Assembly (NCBI GenBank): GCA_010093685.1
Contig: MU006239.1
Location: forward strand, 766,110 to 830,109
Direction: 5' to 3'
Length of the DNA stretch: 64,000 nucleotides
DNA from: Ophiobolus disseminans
Taxonomy: Eukaryota > Ascomycota > Dothideomycetes > Pleosporales > Phaeosphaeriaceae
The notes below the pieces were generated by a model, which had not been told where the DNA came from, searched no databases, and saw only the letters and a list, made by a program, of their open reading frames with translations. Position 1 is the first letter of the stretch, and every line of letters begins with the position of its first letter. Shown here piece after piece: positions 10,515-21,052 of this stretch. A program made the position numbers and the translations under genes.

Positions 10515-13500
10515 ATGCGTCTTTTGCGGCTGAAAGATAACGGCGAGTTCAGCCTGGCCGAATATATTGACAACGTTATCCCGCGATATGCAATCCTTTC
10601 GCACACTTGGGGGGCTGACCATGAAGAGGTTACTTTTAAAGACCTAGCAGAGGGCACAGGCAAGAGCAAGGCTGGCTATAGCAAGATCCAATTCTGCGCA
10701 AATCAAGCTGCGAAAGACCGCCTACAGTTCTTCTGGGTAGACACCTGCTGTATTGACAAGTCAAGCAGCGCAGAGCTTTCAGAAGCTATCAACTCTATGT
10801 TCCGCTGGTACCAGGATGCAGCAAGGTGCTACGTGTACTTGTCTGACGTTTCAGTCAGTGGTTCCATTGAAGACAACGAGTTCTCCCGGAGATGGAAACC
10901 GGCATTCAAGAAAAGCAGATGGTTTACTCGTGGCTGGACACTCCAAGAGCTCATTGCTCCAAAGTCAGTTGAGTTCTTCTCTAAGGAGGAACAGCGGCTT
11001 GGCGACAAGCAATCAATGGAACAAACTCTCCATGAGATAACTAGAATTGCTATCCAAGCCCTTCAAGGAAAGCCTTTGCCTCAGTTCACTGTGGATGAAC
11101 GCATGTCGTGGGCAGAAAAACGCCATACAAAACGCGAAGAAGACGCAGCATACTCTCTACTGGGCATTTTTGACATCCATATGCCACTCCTATACGGTGA
11201 AAGACGGGAAAAGGCATTATTGCGGCTTAAGAAAATGATCAATGAATCTATGAAGGAAGAGTTGCCCTTCCGGACCGGTTTCGAAAGGTCCCCCAGCTTC
11301 CAAGCAGATCTGCAGGCGACCAACCGTATCGAGAAATCAAAGATCCGTGAAGAGATGGTTGATCTGTTATACTTTGAGCATATCGACGATCGGCTCATGT
11401 CATTGAAGAAAGCCTACAGCAAGACATGCGACTGGTTTCTCCATAAGAAACAATACAGAGCCTGGATCAGCGCTGAGAATTTACATGATCATCACGGATT
11501 CCTTTGGATCAAAGGGAAACCTGGTGCTGGAAAGTCGATCTTGATGAAGTTCCTTGATTCAAAAGCCAAGACGTCAGCCAAGTCTGATACAGATGCTCTT
11601 GTGGTAGCGTTCTTCTTTAACGCGCGGGGCGACTACTTCGAGAAATCTACGACTGGCCTTTATCGATCATTGCTTTGGCAACTCTTCGAGAAAGCTGAGG
11701 ATCTCCAGGAAGTCCTAGACGAGTTTGATACCAATGCTCGACGTATCATTCAAAGGAAAGGCTGGCAAATTGAGATCCTTAAGCAGACATTTGCCAGAGC
11801 TGTAGAGCGCCTTGGACGTCGATCATTGCAAATTTTTGTTGACGCACTTGATGAGTGTGACGATAAACATGTAGTAGACATGATCTCATTCCTTGAAGAT
11901 ATTGGAGAGCGAGCAGTCGAGGACAATGTCCGTTTACACATCTGCTTCTCAAGCCGCCATTATCCAGCAATCACTATCTGGCGGGGCATGGAGATAGTCC
12001 TCGAAGATGAGGAGGAGCATGGCAAGGATATTGCCCGATACATCAGCTCCAAGTTAAAGCTAGCCAATCCGAGAAAGGCAGACAGTCTAAGAGCTCAGGT
12101 ACTAGAGAAATCTGCGGGAGTATTTCTTTGGGTTGCTCTGGTTATCCCAATGCTCAATGAAGCAAGTGCCAAGGGTCGAGTTGAGGAGTTGCAGAAACGC
12201 CTTGACGGAATCCCCCCTGGACTGGACGACTTGTTTGAAATGATTCTGAGGAGGGATCGTGAAGATATGCAGGAGCTTCGACTCTGTATCCAATGGATCC
12301 TTTTTGCTAGGCGACCCTTGAAGCAGGAGGAATACTTCTTCACCATTCGCAGTCCTACTTCTCCAGAAACAGCCAAATGCAGAGTCTTAGGAGATATTAC
12401 TGCTGAAGACATGCGTCTGTTCGTACAAAGCTCATCCAAAGGTCTAGCGGAGGTGACCAAGACCAGGAGCAAAGATAAAAAGCCAACCGTTCAGTTCATC
12501 CATGAATCGGTCAGGGACTTCTTTCTTGTCAAAAAAGGATATCAGAGACTCTGGCCAGATTATGATGATCGGTTCGTTGCTTATAGTCATGAAGTCCTAA
12601 AAGACCGTTGCTTGGCTGAGATCAATGGTAGTGATGGAAGCAGTAGATTCGCAAATCTCTTGCAGCATAAGACTCAGCCTCTTCCGACAGCATTTTCACA
12701 GATAGATATTGATATCTCAGAGCATGGATCTTCTGGCAAATTACTTCCAAAGGCGAACTCTTCAGAAGCGTCAACTTTGCGTAGCGCGGTATCTGCAGAG
12801 TTCCCATTTCTCGAATACGCAGTCAACTATGTGCTATACCATGCAGACGCTGCTGAGAGCGATACAACAAAGCAAGAGATCTTTCTTCAGAAGTTCCCCC
12901 TCAGATATTGGATATATCTTGATAATCTACTAGAAAAGTTCCAAATACGTCGCCATACACCGAGTGCGAGCCTTTTGTATATCCTTGCGGAGAAAGGTCT
13001 CCCAAGGCTTGTCAAGAATGAATTAAGACGAGTCCCACATATGGATATCGAAGGAGAGCGTCATTACTTCCCTATGTTTGCAGCCTGCGCCAGCGGCAAT
13101 CAAGACGCAATCATAGCATTTCTGATGCAAGAAACCATATCGGAAAGAGACCAAAACCTAGCTTCGCAACTTGAACATTTCCGCAAAATTAAGCCTCAAC
13201 AAAGCCGGACCCCCCTATCGTGTGCCGCTGAGAAGGGTTATCAAAATATCGTCAGGCTGCTGGTCGAGACAGGCAAGGTTGACGTTGACGTGAAGGATAA
13301 GGACAGTCGGACGCCGCTATGGTTGGCGGCACAGTACGGACACGAGGCGGTGGTCAAGCTGCTNNNNNNNNNNNNNNNNNNNNNNNNNNNNNNNNNNNNN
13401 NNNNNNNNNNNNNNNNNNNNNNNNNNNNNNNNNNNNNNNNNNNNNNNNNNNNNNNNNNNNNNNNNNNNNNNNNNNNNNNNNNNNNNNNNNNNNNNNNNNN

Positions 13501-14156
13501 NNNNNNNNNNNNNNNNNNNNNNNNNNNNNNNNNNNNNNNNNNNNNNNNNNNNNNNNNNNNNNNNNNNNNNNNNNNNNNNNNNNNNNNNNNNNNNNNNNNN
13601 NNNNNNNNNNNNNNNNNNNNNNNNNNNNNNNNNNNNNNNNNNNNNNNNNNNNNNNNNNNNNNNNNNNNNNNNNNNNNNNNNNNNNNNNNNNNNNNNNNNN
13701 NNNNNNNNNNNNNNNNNNNNNNNNNNNNNNNNNNNNNNNNNNNNNNNNNNNNNNNNNNNNNNNNNNNNNNNNNNNNNNNNNNNNNNNNNNNNNNNNNNNN
13801 NNNNNNNNNNNNNNNNNNNNNNNNNNNNNNNNNNNNNNNNNNNNNNNNNNNNNNNNNNNNNNNNNNNNNNNNNNNNNNNNNNNNNNNNNNNNNNNNNNNN
13901 NNNNNNNNNNNNNNNNNNNNNNNNNNNNNNNNNNNNNNNNNNNNNNNNNNNNNNNNNNNNNNNNNNNNNNNNNNNNNNNNNNNNNAACGGACACGAGGCG
14001 GTGGTCAAGCTGCTGCTCGACACAGGCAAGGTTGACGTTGACGTGAAGGATAAGGACGGTTGGACGCCGCTATCGTGGGCGGCATGGAACGGACACGAGG
14101 CGGTGGCCAAGCTGCTGCAAACGCCTCGCCACCCTTCCTCAACGGACAAGTTCTAG
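10515..14156 (+). CDS. HET-NACHT-ankyrin NLR-type protein
   Basis: One open frame of 1213 codons, including a gap of Ns. Residues about 20-170 are a HET domain: LSHTWG at about 29, WVDTCCIDK at about 74, MFRWYQ, then RGWTLQELIAP. A NACHT NTPase follows, with Walker A GKPGAGKS at about 334 and Walker B IFVDALDECDD at about 440. The C-terminus, from about 895, is an array of 34-residue ankyrin repeats. Those beside the gap are almost identical (NGHEAVVKLL, DTGKVDVDVKDKDG). Such STAND proteins are known in fungi as non-self or heterokaryon-incompatibility receptors: repeats sense a ligand, NACHT oligomerises, HET triggers cell death. The frame is open on both sides of the gap, and no RIP-type stops occur. 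The gene sits between inverted repeats at 10024-10251 and 14393-14601. Confidence 0.9.
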   Translation: MRLLRLKDNGEFSLAEYIDNVIPRYAILSHTWGADHEEVTFKDLAEGTGKSKAGYSKIQFCANQAAKDRLQFFWVDTCCIDKSSSAELSEAINSMFRWYQDAARCYVYLSDVSVSGSIEDNEFSRRWKPAFKKSRWFTRGWTLQELIAPKSVEFFSKEEQRLGDKQSMEQTLHEITRIAIQALQGKPLPQFTVDERMSWAEKRHTKREEDAAYSLLGIFDIHMPLLYGERREKALLRLKKMINESMKEELPFRTGFERSPSFQADLQATNRIEKSKIREEMVDLLYFEHIDDRLMSLKKAYSKTCDWFLHKKQYRAWISAENLHDHHGFLWIKGKPGAGKSILMKFLDSKAKTSAKSDTDALVVAFFFNARGDYFEKSTTGLYRSLLWQLFEKAEDLQEVLDEFDTNARRIIQRKGWQIEILKQTFARAVERLGRRSLQIFVDALDECDDKHVVDMISFLEDIGERAVEDNVRLHICFSSRHYPAITIWRGMEIVLEDEEEHGKDIARYISSKLKLANPRKADSLRAQVLEKSAGVFLWVALVIPMLNEASAKGRVEELQKRLDGIPPGLDDLFEMILRRDREDMQELRLCIQWILFARRPLKQEEYFFTIRSPTSPETAKCRVLGDITAEDMRLFVQSSSKGLAEVTKTRSKDKKPTVQFIHESVRDFFLVKKGYQRLWPDYDDRFVAYSHEVLKDRCLAEINGSDGSSRFANLLQHKTQPLPTAFSQIDIDISEHGSSGKLLPKANSSEASTLRSAVSAEFPFLEYAVNYVLYHADAAESDTTKQEIFLQKFPLRYWIYLDNLLEKFQIRRHTPSASLLYILAEKGLPRLVKNELRRVPHMDIEGERHYFPMFAACASGNQDAIIAFLMQETISERDQNLASQLEHFRKIKPQQSRTPLSCAAEKGYQNIVRLLVETGKVDVDVKDKDSRTPLWLAAQYGHEAVVKLXXXXXXXXXXXXXXXXXXXXXXXXXXXXXXXXXXXXXXXXXXXXXXXXXXXXXXXXXXXXXXXXXXXXXXXXXXXXXXXXXXXXXXXXXXXXXXXXXXXXXXXXXXXXXXXXXXXXXXXXXXXXXXXXXXXXXXXXXXXXXXXXXXXXXXXXXXXXXXXXXXXXXXXXXXXXXXXXXXXXXXXXXXXXXXXXXXXXXXXXXXXXXXXXNGHEAVVKLLLDTGKVDVDVKDKDGWTPLSWAAWNGHEAVAKLLQTPRHPSSTDKF
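13364..13985. other. Assembly gap (622 Ns) inside the ankyrin array
   Basis: The run of Ns is bounded on both sides by near-identical ankyrin units of 102 bases. The number of Ns keeps the frame but does not correspond to a whole number of 102-base units, so the stated gap length is probably an estimate. Confidence 0.9.
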
Positions 14157-14392
14157 CTTAACTTACTTGATTTGTGTCTGCTCCATATGTATAGGTTAAG
14201 GATGAGGTGGCTATTTTAACACCGTGTAGGATACATCTTGGCGGTATGTTTTACACCTCTAACATCCTATCTCCAGCCTTTCGCGAATAGCAGACGAGGT
14301 AAAAAAGCATTTTAAGTTACGTATGCTTACAAGAATGATCTTACTTAAGAAAGGACGAATGCAGTTTAGTGTGAGAAGGTTGCCACCAGCTG

Positions 14393-14601
14393 CAGGGAGG
14401 ACGGCCGACCCGCACCTGCCACACCCTTGTTAGCTTAAGCTGTACCAGATTAGTACCTTCTTGTACTGTGGAAAATCACATGCCTAGGTCAGTTGCGCCT
14501 AACTAGATATGTAAGGCGGGGTGCCAAGGCTTTCGCTTACTGCGGGGTAGAACTGTGTCGCAGCTGTGTTTAGGGTGAAGCCGGTTTCGCTAGCGACTGT
14601 A
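14393..14601 (-). repeat. Right arm of inverted repeat flanking the HET-NACHT-ankyrin gene
   Basis: Reverse complement of 10035-10251, ending at ...TTCGCTAGCGACTGTA. The remaining outer end (TATAGCCGAGAGGCGGCC) lies at about 16021-16038, because a Tc1/mariner-like element sits at 14602-16015. No matching target-site duplication was found outside the two arms. Confidence 0.8.
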
Positions 14602-16015
14602 CGTAAAACCGGGAAATAAGCACTTGCGCACCCCACCAACCTCAATGCAGAACACACCCATTTCCCACCCAAAATCGATGATTTTGCATTGCGTGAGGTA
14701 GTAAAATAATTAATTGATTCTAGTGTTTGCTTGCACGGCCCTCATAGACGTTGAGGCACTCCCTGAGGCGTGCTGGGTAGCCATCAATCGATCGATTGAT
14801 CCGCCCCTGATTTAACCCACGCCATACCTGAAAAAATCGTTCCAATCCTTCTTTTTCACTCTCACACCTCTTCTTATAGAATTTCCTCTTAAAAGGGCCT
14901 GCCTAAGTATCCATCACACTAAAGTCTGGGGACTTTGGAGATAAGATGACGTAGGGAATACCATGATAATCAAGCCAGGTCAAAGTTTTCTTTGAGTTAT
15001 GGGCTGAATCCTTGTCCTGCCAGAGGATCCAATCTCCTCCAATCTCTAGGAGATAGGCCTTCAATTGTGGGAGCACGTATTCAGTGTAGCACTTGCTCGT
15101 CGTCTTCCCATTTTTGTTGCTAGAGTTGTATAGGATGGCCCAGACAAAATTGTAGCCCAGGACAGTGAATATATGGAAGTGCTCCTAGAGGTTAGGATCT
15201 AGCTTGTGGTCCTTCTCGTATTAGATATTATCTAGGCGGTACCTTGTGCCTGGTCTCCTCTTCACTACAGTCTGGTACTTTGGGCCAGTCACCTAGTGCA
15301 GTTCATCACACCAGATAACCCATCTCTAGTCAATCCCATGTGGGCGGAGCTCGAGCTAGACACCCAGCCAAATCCTCCTGGCATCTAATTGCTGGGGCGT
15401 ATGTTTCTCCTTCACAGCTGCGGGATAGCTTTTGACTCCTATCACTGCTGTCACATGTTACTAAATTGTAACAGCAGCAAATACGTCATCCTTGTTGTAG
15501 AAGGATTGAGTAATATCCTCAAGGACCCCTGCTTTAATAGCTCGCTCTTGCCAAGGGAGACTCTTCTCCTTAAAGGGGAGATTATCAATAAGTGAGCCAA
15601 TTGCCTCTGCATCTTGATTTGTGAAAGCTCTTGAGTTCCCCCGAGTTTCAGGCTGATCGGAGTTGCCCAATCTTCTGGCTCTTTTGGATTTGACGATTCT
15701 AGAAGCTGTAGTCTTAGAAATATTAAAAACTCGATGTATATCGTCGAAGCTGCATAGGATAGATTGATTTTGGCAGTACCAAAGTACTGCTAAAACAGCT
15801 GATCGATGTGGAGTTTTCAGCTGAAACGAGTCATCTGATGTGACTACAACTGGAGGAGTGGTGCTGAAATGAGATCTTAAACGACGATTTGGCATATTAA
15901 CTTAATCAAGTATTAGAGCATTGATTTTGTGTGTATTTGCTAGTAAACTGAGTGCTGGGTTGCTTTGTGAGAGTGTGAGTGCGGGGTGCGCAAGCGCTTA
16001 TTTCCCGGTTTTACG
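14602..16015 (-). mobile_element. Tc1/mariner-like DNA transposon, degenerate
   Basis: Terminal inverted repeats of about 33 bases begin CGTAAAACCGGGAAATAAGC at 14602 and, inverted, at 16015. They differ at one base in the first 33 and are bordered by TA on each side (14600-14601 and 16016-16017), the target duplication of this superfamily. The element is about 1.4 kb and encodes a broken transposase on the minus strand. It is nested in the right inverted repeat of the NLR unit. Confidence 0.9.
14905..15895 (-). pseudogene. Tc1/mariner-type transposase, broken
   Basis: The first 144 codons (15895-15461) are open and hold a helix-turn-helix DNA-binding region (HRSAVLAVLWYCQNQ, then FNISKTTASRIV). 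Downstream the frame has repeated TAG stops but keeps recognisable DDE-domain blocks: GYNFVWAILYNSSNKNGK, DWILWQDKDSAHNS (second catalytic Asp region) and YVILSPKSPDFSVMDT (third catalytic region). The stops are at CAG-like positions, as expected from RIP. It would have cut and pasted the element; it is now inactive. Confidence 0.8.
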
Positions 16016-16412
16016 TACCGGTATAGCCGAGAGGCGGCCTTGGTGATAGTTGACAGAACTGCGAGCTCGAGCAAGCAGATTCAACAGCATGCATCAAAAC
16101 AAGATTGATTCAGAGATCACCGCCTCCCCTCTCTCGTCCTTCTTGCGTTCACCCGCCTCAACCTTCATTCTGCTGGCTATTGAGCCGAGCTTACGGCGAA
16201 ACCCAAGACAGCGTTCGAAAGCGCATGCGGCGTCCTCTCCCGTCCCTCTTTAAGTGCTGATTTATTTAAAATAAAAGATAAAATACGTAGGACGAGCACT
16301 ATAATACAGATTGTCACAAAAAGCAACATAGCCAAACTTTTCCAGACCCTGTGCCAAAACCATTACGTCTGCCTGACACAGCTGAGCACATTGGTCGATA
16401 CTCTGTTGGGAG

Positions 16413-19240
16413 TCACAACTGATATTGAGTATCATCAGAGACCCAGATGTTATCTGAGCTGATTGATACTCTCTGACGAACAGGTTGGTAGGGTTTTATC
16501 AGAATTTTATCAGAGTGTTGCAACATAAGAATAGAGGCGAGCTCAGCTGAACTGACATCACCGCTATAGCCCTCGAGCGTCTGCAGGCACGCACCGCTGC
16601 TGGCGTCCCAGATCTTGATGGTGCTGTCCGAGGATGCCGACGCCAGCCGGGTCGAGTCGTGCGAGAAGGCCACAGAGTTGACATAATCGCTATGGCCCTC
16701 GAGCGTCTGCAGGCACGCACTCCATTTGTCGTTCATAGCGGGTCTAATTGTGATTTCTTCGGGCTCTTCGTGATGAAATAGACGTCGAATCATACTATCT
16801 GTTGGAATGAACACCAATGCAGATGCATATGTCTGGAGAGGGTAACTCTCAATTGCCCCTCGATGATACATGATGAATCGCTGTGCGTCTTGAACAAGCT
16901 GAATGAATTTGTTTTGGTCCCGTGTTTCCTGTTTGTGTTTGCATGTACATTAAGTACTCTATACACCTCTGAGGGATTTAAATGCCATACCTGCAATGCT
17001 AACCATAGCTTTGTCATTGAAACAACACCTTGCCCTAAGCTCGTACACAGACTAAGCCCTTCTAGCCAGTATAGGTAATTTTTCCTTAGAAAGACATCGA
17101 CAGCTTTGACTTGGGCTTCAGCAAAACTACCTATCGAAGGCGTTGGTTTAGAGTCGTGTAGGTGATCGATCTAGTAGACGCACGAGTAGCGTGATGCTGC
17201 TAACGGATTTAGCTCAGGCGGTTGGACGTGTTCGACAGGAGTTCCTAGCGTTTTGAGACCGTACATATCTCTGTGCAATGTCCTAGACAGAACAGCCAGT
17301 GAATTGGAAAACATAGCCTGATGGACGCTGTTAGTTCCCATCGGAAAGACCTCGCTCAGCGCCTTTGCAAGGAGGAAGTCTTTTGCAGATTGATGCACAA
17401 AGTAGACAGTGTCATCTCGAAGGGTAAGGAACGATCCGCAAAGGCTCACAATCTCCCGCACTAACTCTAGGTCGTTAACGAAATCTTCAAGCTGCTCGAC
17501 AAGCGCAGCTAGTTCAGGGATAGTCATAGGTCGATACGAGATCGCGGTTGAAGCCAGTATACCACGACAGATCTTAGCGTCATCTGACTCGCTTATCTGA
17601 TGCATCATTCGCTTGTACAAGGAGTCTAGCCTAGGCGGAAATAATGCAAGCTTCTTTAGCACGTGTCGATTTGCTGTTGCTTGGAGGTCTTGGCACACCA
17701 ATGCAACCCAAAGGAAGGTATTGTTTGCGTTAATTGTCAAGTGCTAGAGCACAGCGTCTCGAGTCTCTGCCTTACACTGCTTCTCTTGCGCTAGCTGATC
17801 CACCTTTTGCCAGATAAAGACAGCAACTGCAGCCGCAACTGACTCTGCGTTCAGCTCAAGGCTTAGTCATACCCTATGCTCTGCCCGATCCAGCTGCGCT
17901 TCGATGTGTAGCCAATTACGACTAGAGACAATCTACTTGACGCGGCATGACGCCGACGACTGCTTCGCGATAAATTCCAGCAGCTTTGGAAGATCAGCAG
18001 TGACGCACTCATCTATCGCGTCGATGATTAGGCATGTTGGGCGCAGGCTCGGGTCTCGCAGCACGTCGACGAAAATCTCTGTCAAGGCTATCCAGGCATT
18101 CGCGTCTTCAAACAAGCTTTTGCCCGCGTAGTCGTGCTTCTTACGGAGGTGCGATATAAGCGACGGTTGCTGAACTACGAGCATGTACAATAACCCTCGT
18201 AACACAGCCGTGGCGCTGTTAAGGCGCGAGTCGGTCGCTTGGCAGAAGAAGTGTGATACCGTGGCGTCGTTTGTTGCCTTCTGCAGTTCGTTGATGATGC
18301 CGCACAACAGCATCGTCTTTCCTTTACCAGGATCACCTTTAACCCATAGCAGGCCGCTTTGCGGGTCCTGCTGCCACTGCTGAAAAGTGGTGTTGTTGAG
18401 AACCCTGCGGTAGGAGTCTGCCAGCAGTCCACCTTTTGTATCCTCAATGCGCTTCTTGTCATGACGTGGATCTGTGTGCCGTATGTCTCGAACGCATATT
18501 TCATTCTTATCAATCTTGTCCTTTAGACGTTTAAATGCGCTGGCCGCCCCTTCACTGTAAGCTGGCGCTATCTTGACATCAAAAATGCCTAATAATGAGT
18601 ACTATGCGTCTTCTTCGCGATTGTTCTGCCTTTCCCTCTTCTATCGCAGCCGCTCGTCAACGCCGAATTGGGGAAGAGGGGCTCCATCGAGCCCTTCGTA
18701 CGGAATACCAGTGATCTTTTTGATCAATGACTTTAATGATATCTTGTCACCAAGCTTCTTCTACTCTTAGGAGAAGAATTCGACTATGCTTGGCGCAAGA
18801 AGTTCTTGGAGCGTCCAGCCACGCATGAACCATCGACTTGACTTAAAGGCTGGCTCCTATGTGGACTCCGTGTATATGCTGTCGGCTTTCCTCTTCTCTG
18901 TTGATACGTCTGATAGGTATACGTAGCACTTTGTTGCGTTTTGGTACCAGCGGAACATGGACTGGATAGCGTGGGAGAGCTCAGCCTTGTCCGACTTATT
19001 GATGCAGCATGAGTCGACCCAGAAGTACTTTAGTCTATCTTGCTGTGCTTGCTCCCCGCAAAAGCAAATTTTCTCATAGCCAGGCTTGTGCTTGCCGTCG
19101 TCTTGTGCAAGGTCCGCAAAAGTTACCTCCTCTGCATCTTCCCCCCAAGTGTGTGAAAGTATCGCGTATCGGGGTATCGCGTTTTCGTCGAAGGTAGTGA
19201 TCGTAAGGCAGTCATCTTCTCCGTACTTTAGAAGGCGCAT
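16413..19240 (-). pseudogene. HET-NACHT-WD40 NLR gene, decayed
   Basis: Starts at the ATG at 19238-19240. HET domain: MRLLKYGEDD, LSHTWGEDAEEV, WVDSCCINK, MFRWYQN. Frames then break from about 18860, with stops and shifts through the rest of HET. NACHT follows, with Walker A GDPGKGKT near 18325 and Walker B CLIIDAIDECV near 18010. A downstream STAND segment at 17740-17171 reads FLWVALVCQDLQ and YFVHQSAKDFLLAKAL. The WD40 region at 16871-16413 has one full repeat (TLEGHSDYVNSVAFSHDS ... IKIWDASSGACL) and a degraded one. From NACHT onward it is closely related to the gene at 47814-52276, and even the sequences past the two stop codons resemble each other. In-frame TAG stops suggest RIP. Inactive. 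Confidence 0.85.
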
Positions 19241-19246
19241 CGGCTC

Positions 19247-19324
19247 GTGTGGATGTGTGGATGTGTGGATGTGTGGATGTGTGGATGTGTGGATGTGTGG
19301 ATGTGTGGATGTGTGGACGTGTGG
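19247..19324. repeat. 8-base minisatellite (GTGTGGAT), nearly ten copies
   Basis: A tandem array of GTGTGGAT, the last copies slightly changed. It begins six bases upstream of the ATG of the minus-strand HET pseudogene and so occupies its 5' UTR or core promoter. Slippage could have altered expression while the gene was alive. Confidence 0.9.
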
Positions 19325-20215
19325 TAGGCGCGCGGTAGGAACAAGACGCGAGAGGCTCGACGTGGCAGCCTAGTAGGACGAGGGCGTGATAGCCGTGCTG
19401 TGCGCTGTAGAGGTCGACGTAAGAGAAGAAAAATAGACAGCTACCCAGTTCTAGGTGTCTTTATGACAGAACAGCATTCCCAAAAGCGCGAGCTGAGGCG
19501 AAGGCGCTGTGTCGTGATCTTGGTCTGGCGACGGCATCGTATCAGGCCTCAGGCGGGGTAGATGTGGCTCCATGCGCATGCAGATTGTCGTCCGCAAGGC
19601 TGTAGAGCAGCTGCAGCCATATTGAGCGTGTCTTTGGCGCTGCGAGCTTAGCAGGTAGCGAAGACTGTATTGCTTTGATGTCACCTGGCCTGTCGTGATG
19701 CAGGAGAGAAGAGGTGAACCCAAGTCTGCCGTGCGTGCGAGTTTACCAACGCTCTAGCGACTAAGCCGGGAAGTAACTTGCACTAATTACCAGTAGCAGA
19801 CGAAAGACGCAAGTTCGCTTCATCAACGTCTGCACTGTGTCGGTCATGACGACGATCTTTTATTTTAAATTATGCTACTTACACAACGTCTAGTTTACGG
19901 TAGCTTAGCGGCATAACGTCAGCAATGTGTTGGATCCTTGCAGTACTATCGTAGCTTGGATAGGGCCGTGCGGCTTGATGCAAGCATGACTCAGGTTTGA
20001 TTGATTTCGATCCGCGTTTTACTTGATTTAGCGTGGTCGCTATTTCAGCTCTGCGCGCGTCCCTGCCACACGAGGCACGTCAGCCGGCCTGATGTGCTCC
20101 ATGCGTGCGTACGGTAGCGACTCTCGCTACTGCACATCTCTTACCTCCCTGCACCTGTACTGCTACGCGCAATTAAGCTAGCCAGCGTTCTCTCAAGAGA
20201 ACATGCAGAAGTGTT
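19325..20215. other. Spacer between two divergent HET pseudogenes
   Basis: No supported gene. It is the shared upstream region of the head-to-head HET pseudogenes (minus from 19240, plus from 20216). Confidence 0.5.
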
Positions 20216-20656
20216 ATGCGCCTTCTCAAGTGCCGCCCAGGCGATGACGGCTTCGTGCTGACCACTCTCGACGACAACCATGGGCTTCCGTACGCCGTTC
20301 TCTCGCACGCCTGGACGGTAGAGCAGGAGGTCACCTATGAGGAGCTTTTAGAGGGAACAGGCACGAATAAATCCGGCTATGCAAAGTTCCGCTTATGTGG
20401 CGAGCACGCTACCGCTGACAGTCTTAGGTTGACACCTGTTGCATCGATAAGACCACAAGCGACGAGCTGCGCACGGCGATTAACTCTATGTTCCGCTAGT
20501 ACTAGCGCGTTGCCCGTTGCTACGTATATCTAACCAACGTTTCTTTGCTAGAGGAGGTTGCCAATCCTGGAGCCTATCGCATATCCTGGGAACAGGCTTT
20601 TCAACACAGTCGATGGTTCACACGAGGCTGGATGCTGCAAGAGCTGCTGGCCTAAT
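20216..20656 (+). pseudogene. HET-domain gene fragment
   Basis: Starts MRLLKCRPGDDG and follows the HET pattern: LPYAVLSHAW, RLCGEHATADSLR, then, after a frameshift near 20425, VDTCCIDKTTSDELRTAIN. The conserved Trp and Gln of MFRWYQ have become TAG codons, which fits RIP (TGG and CAG to TAG). The end is HSRWFTRGWMLQELLA followed by TAA, after which no HET homology continues. It is the N-terminal third of a HET-NLR gene, without NACHT or repeats. Confidence 0.8.
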
Positions 20657-21052
20657 CCGGAGCTGATAGTAGTATTGACTGCTGGCCAATGAGCGGGCGC
20701 GCGTGCAGCTTACTTTTGCAAATGCGGGTGGGGCGAGGGCTTTCTTGATAAAACGCTTGGACAGGTCGCGCACAGGCGCTCCGCCACCGCCGCCAGTGCG
20801 TCGCAGCATCGCTAGCGCGCTCTGTCCGCCGAGCAACAATGGGAGTTTTGACCTGCGTCCAATCGCGTTTTATTCAGCCTGTGCTTCGTGGTTTGCGTGA
20901 CGTGCGACAACTCTCCAGAGCCTCACTGCTGGCCGCAACATGAAGCATAAAGCCCATCCCCACGCTGCCTATGGCCTAGGCATGCGCTCTTTGCTTTGCA
21001 TGCCTTGCAACATCTGGCGACCAGCCACTTCTGTGATTTCGTACGACTGAGG
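20657..21052. other. Upstream region of the Clr5-TPR gene
   Basis: No gene seen. A frame is open upstream of 21053 but contains no ATG until there. Confidence 0.4.

Noticed and set aside
13241..14149. Long antisense frames across the ankyrin array and its gap
   Set aside because: They are shadows of the repeat array and are mostly Ns.
19247..19324. CRISPR-like or telomeric array
   Set aside because: Direct 8-base units without spacers, and not a telomere sequence; a simple minisatellite.
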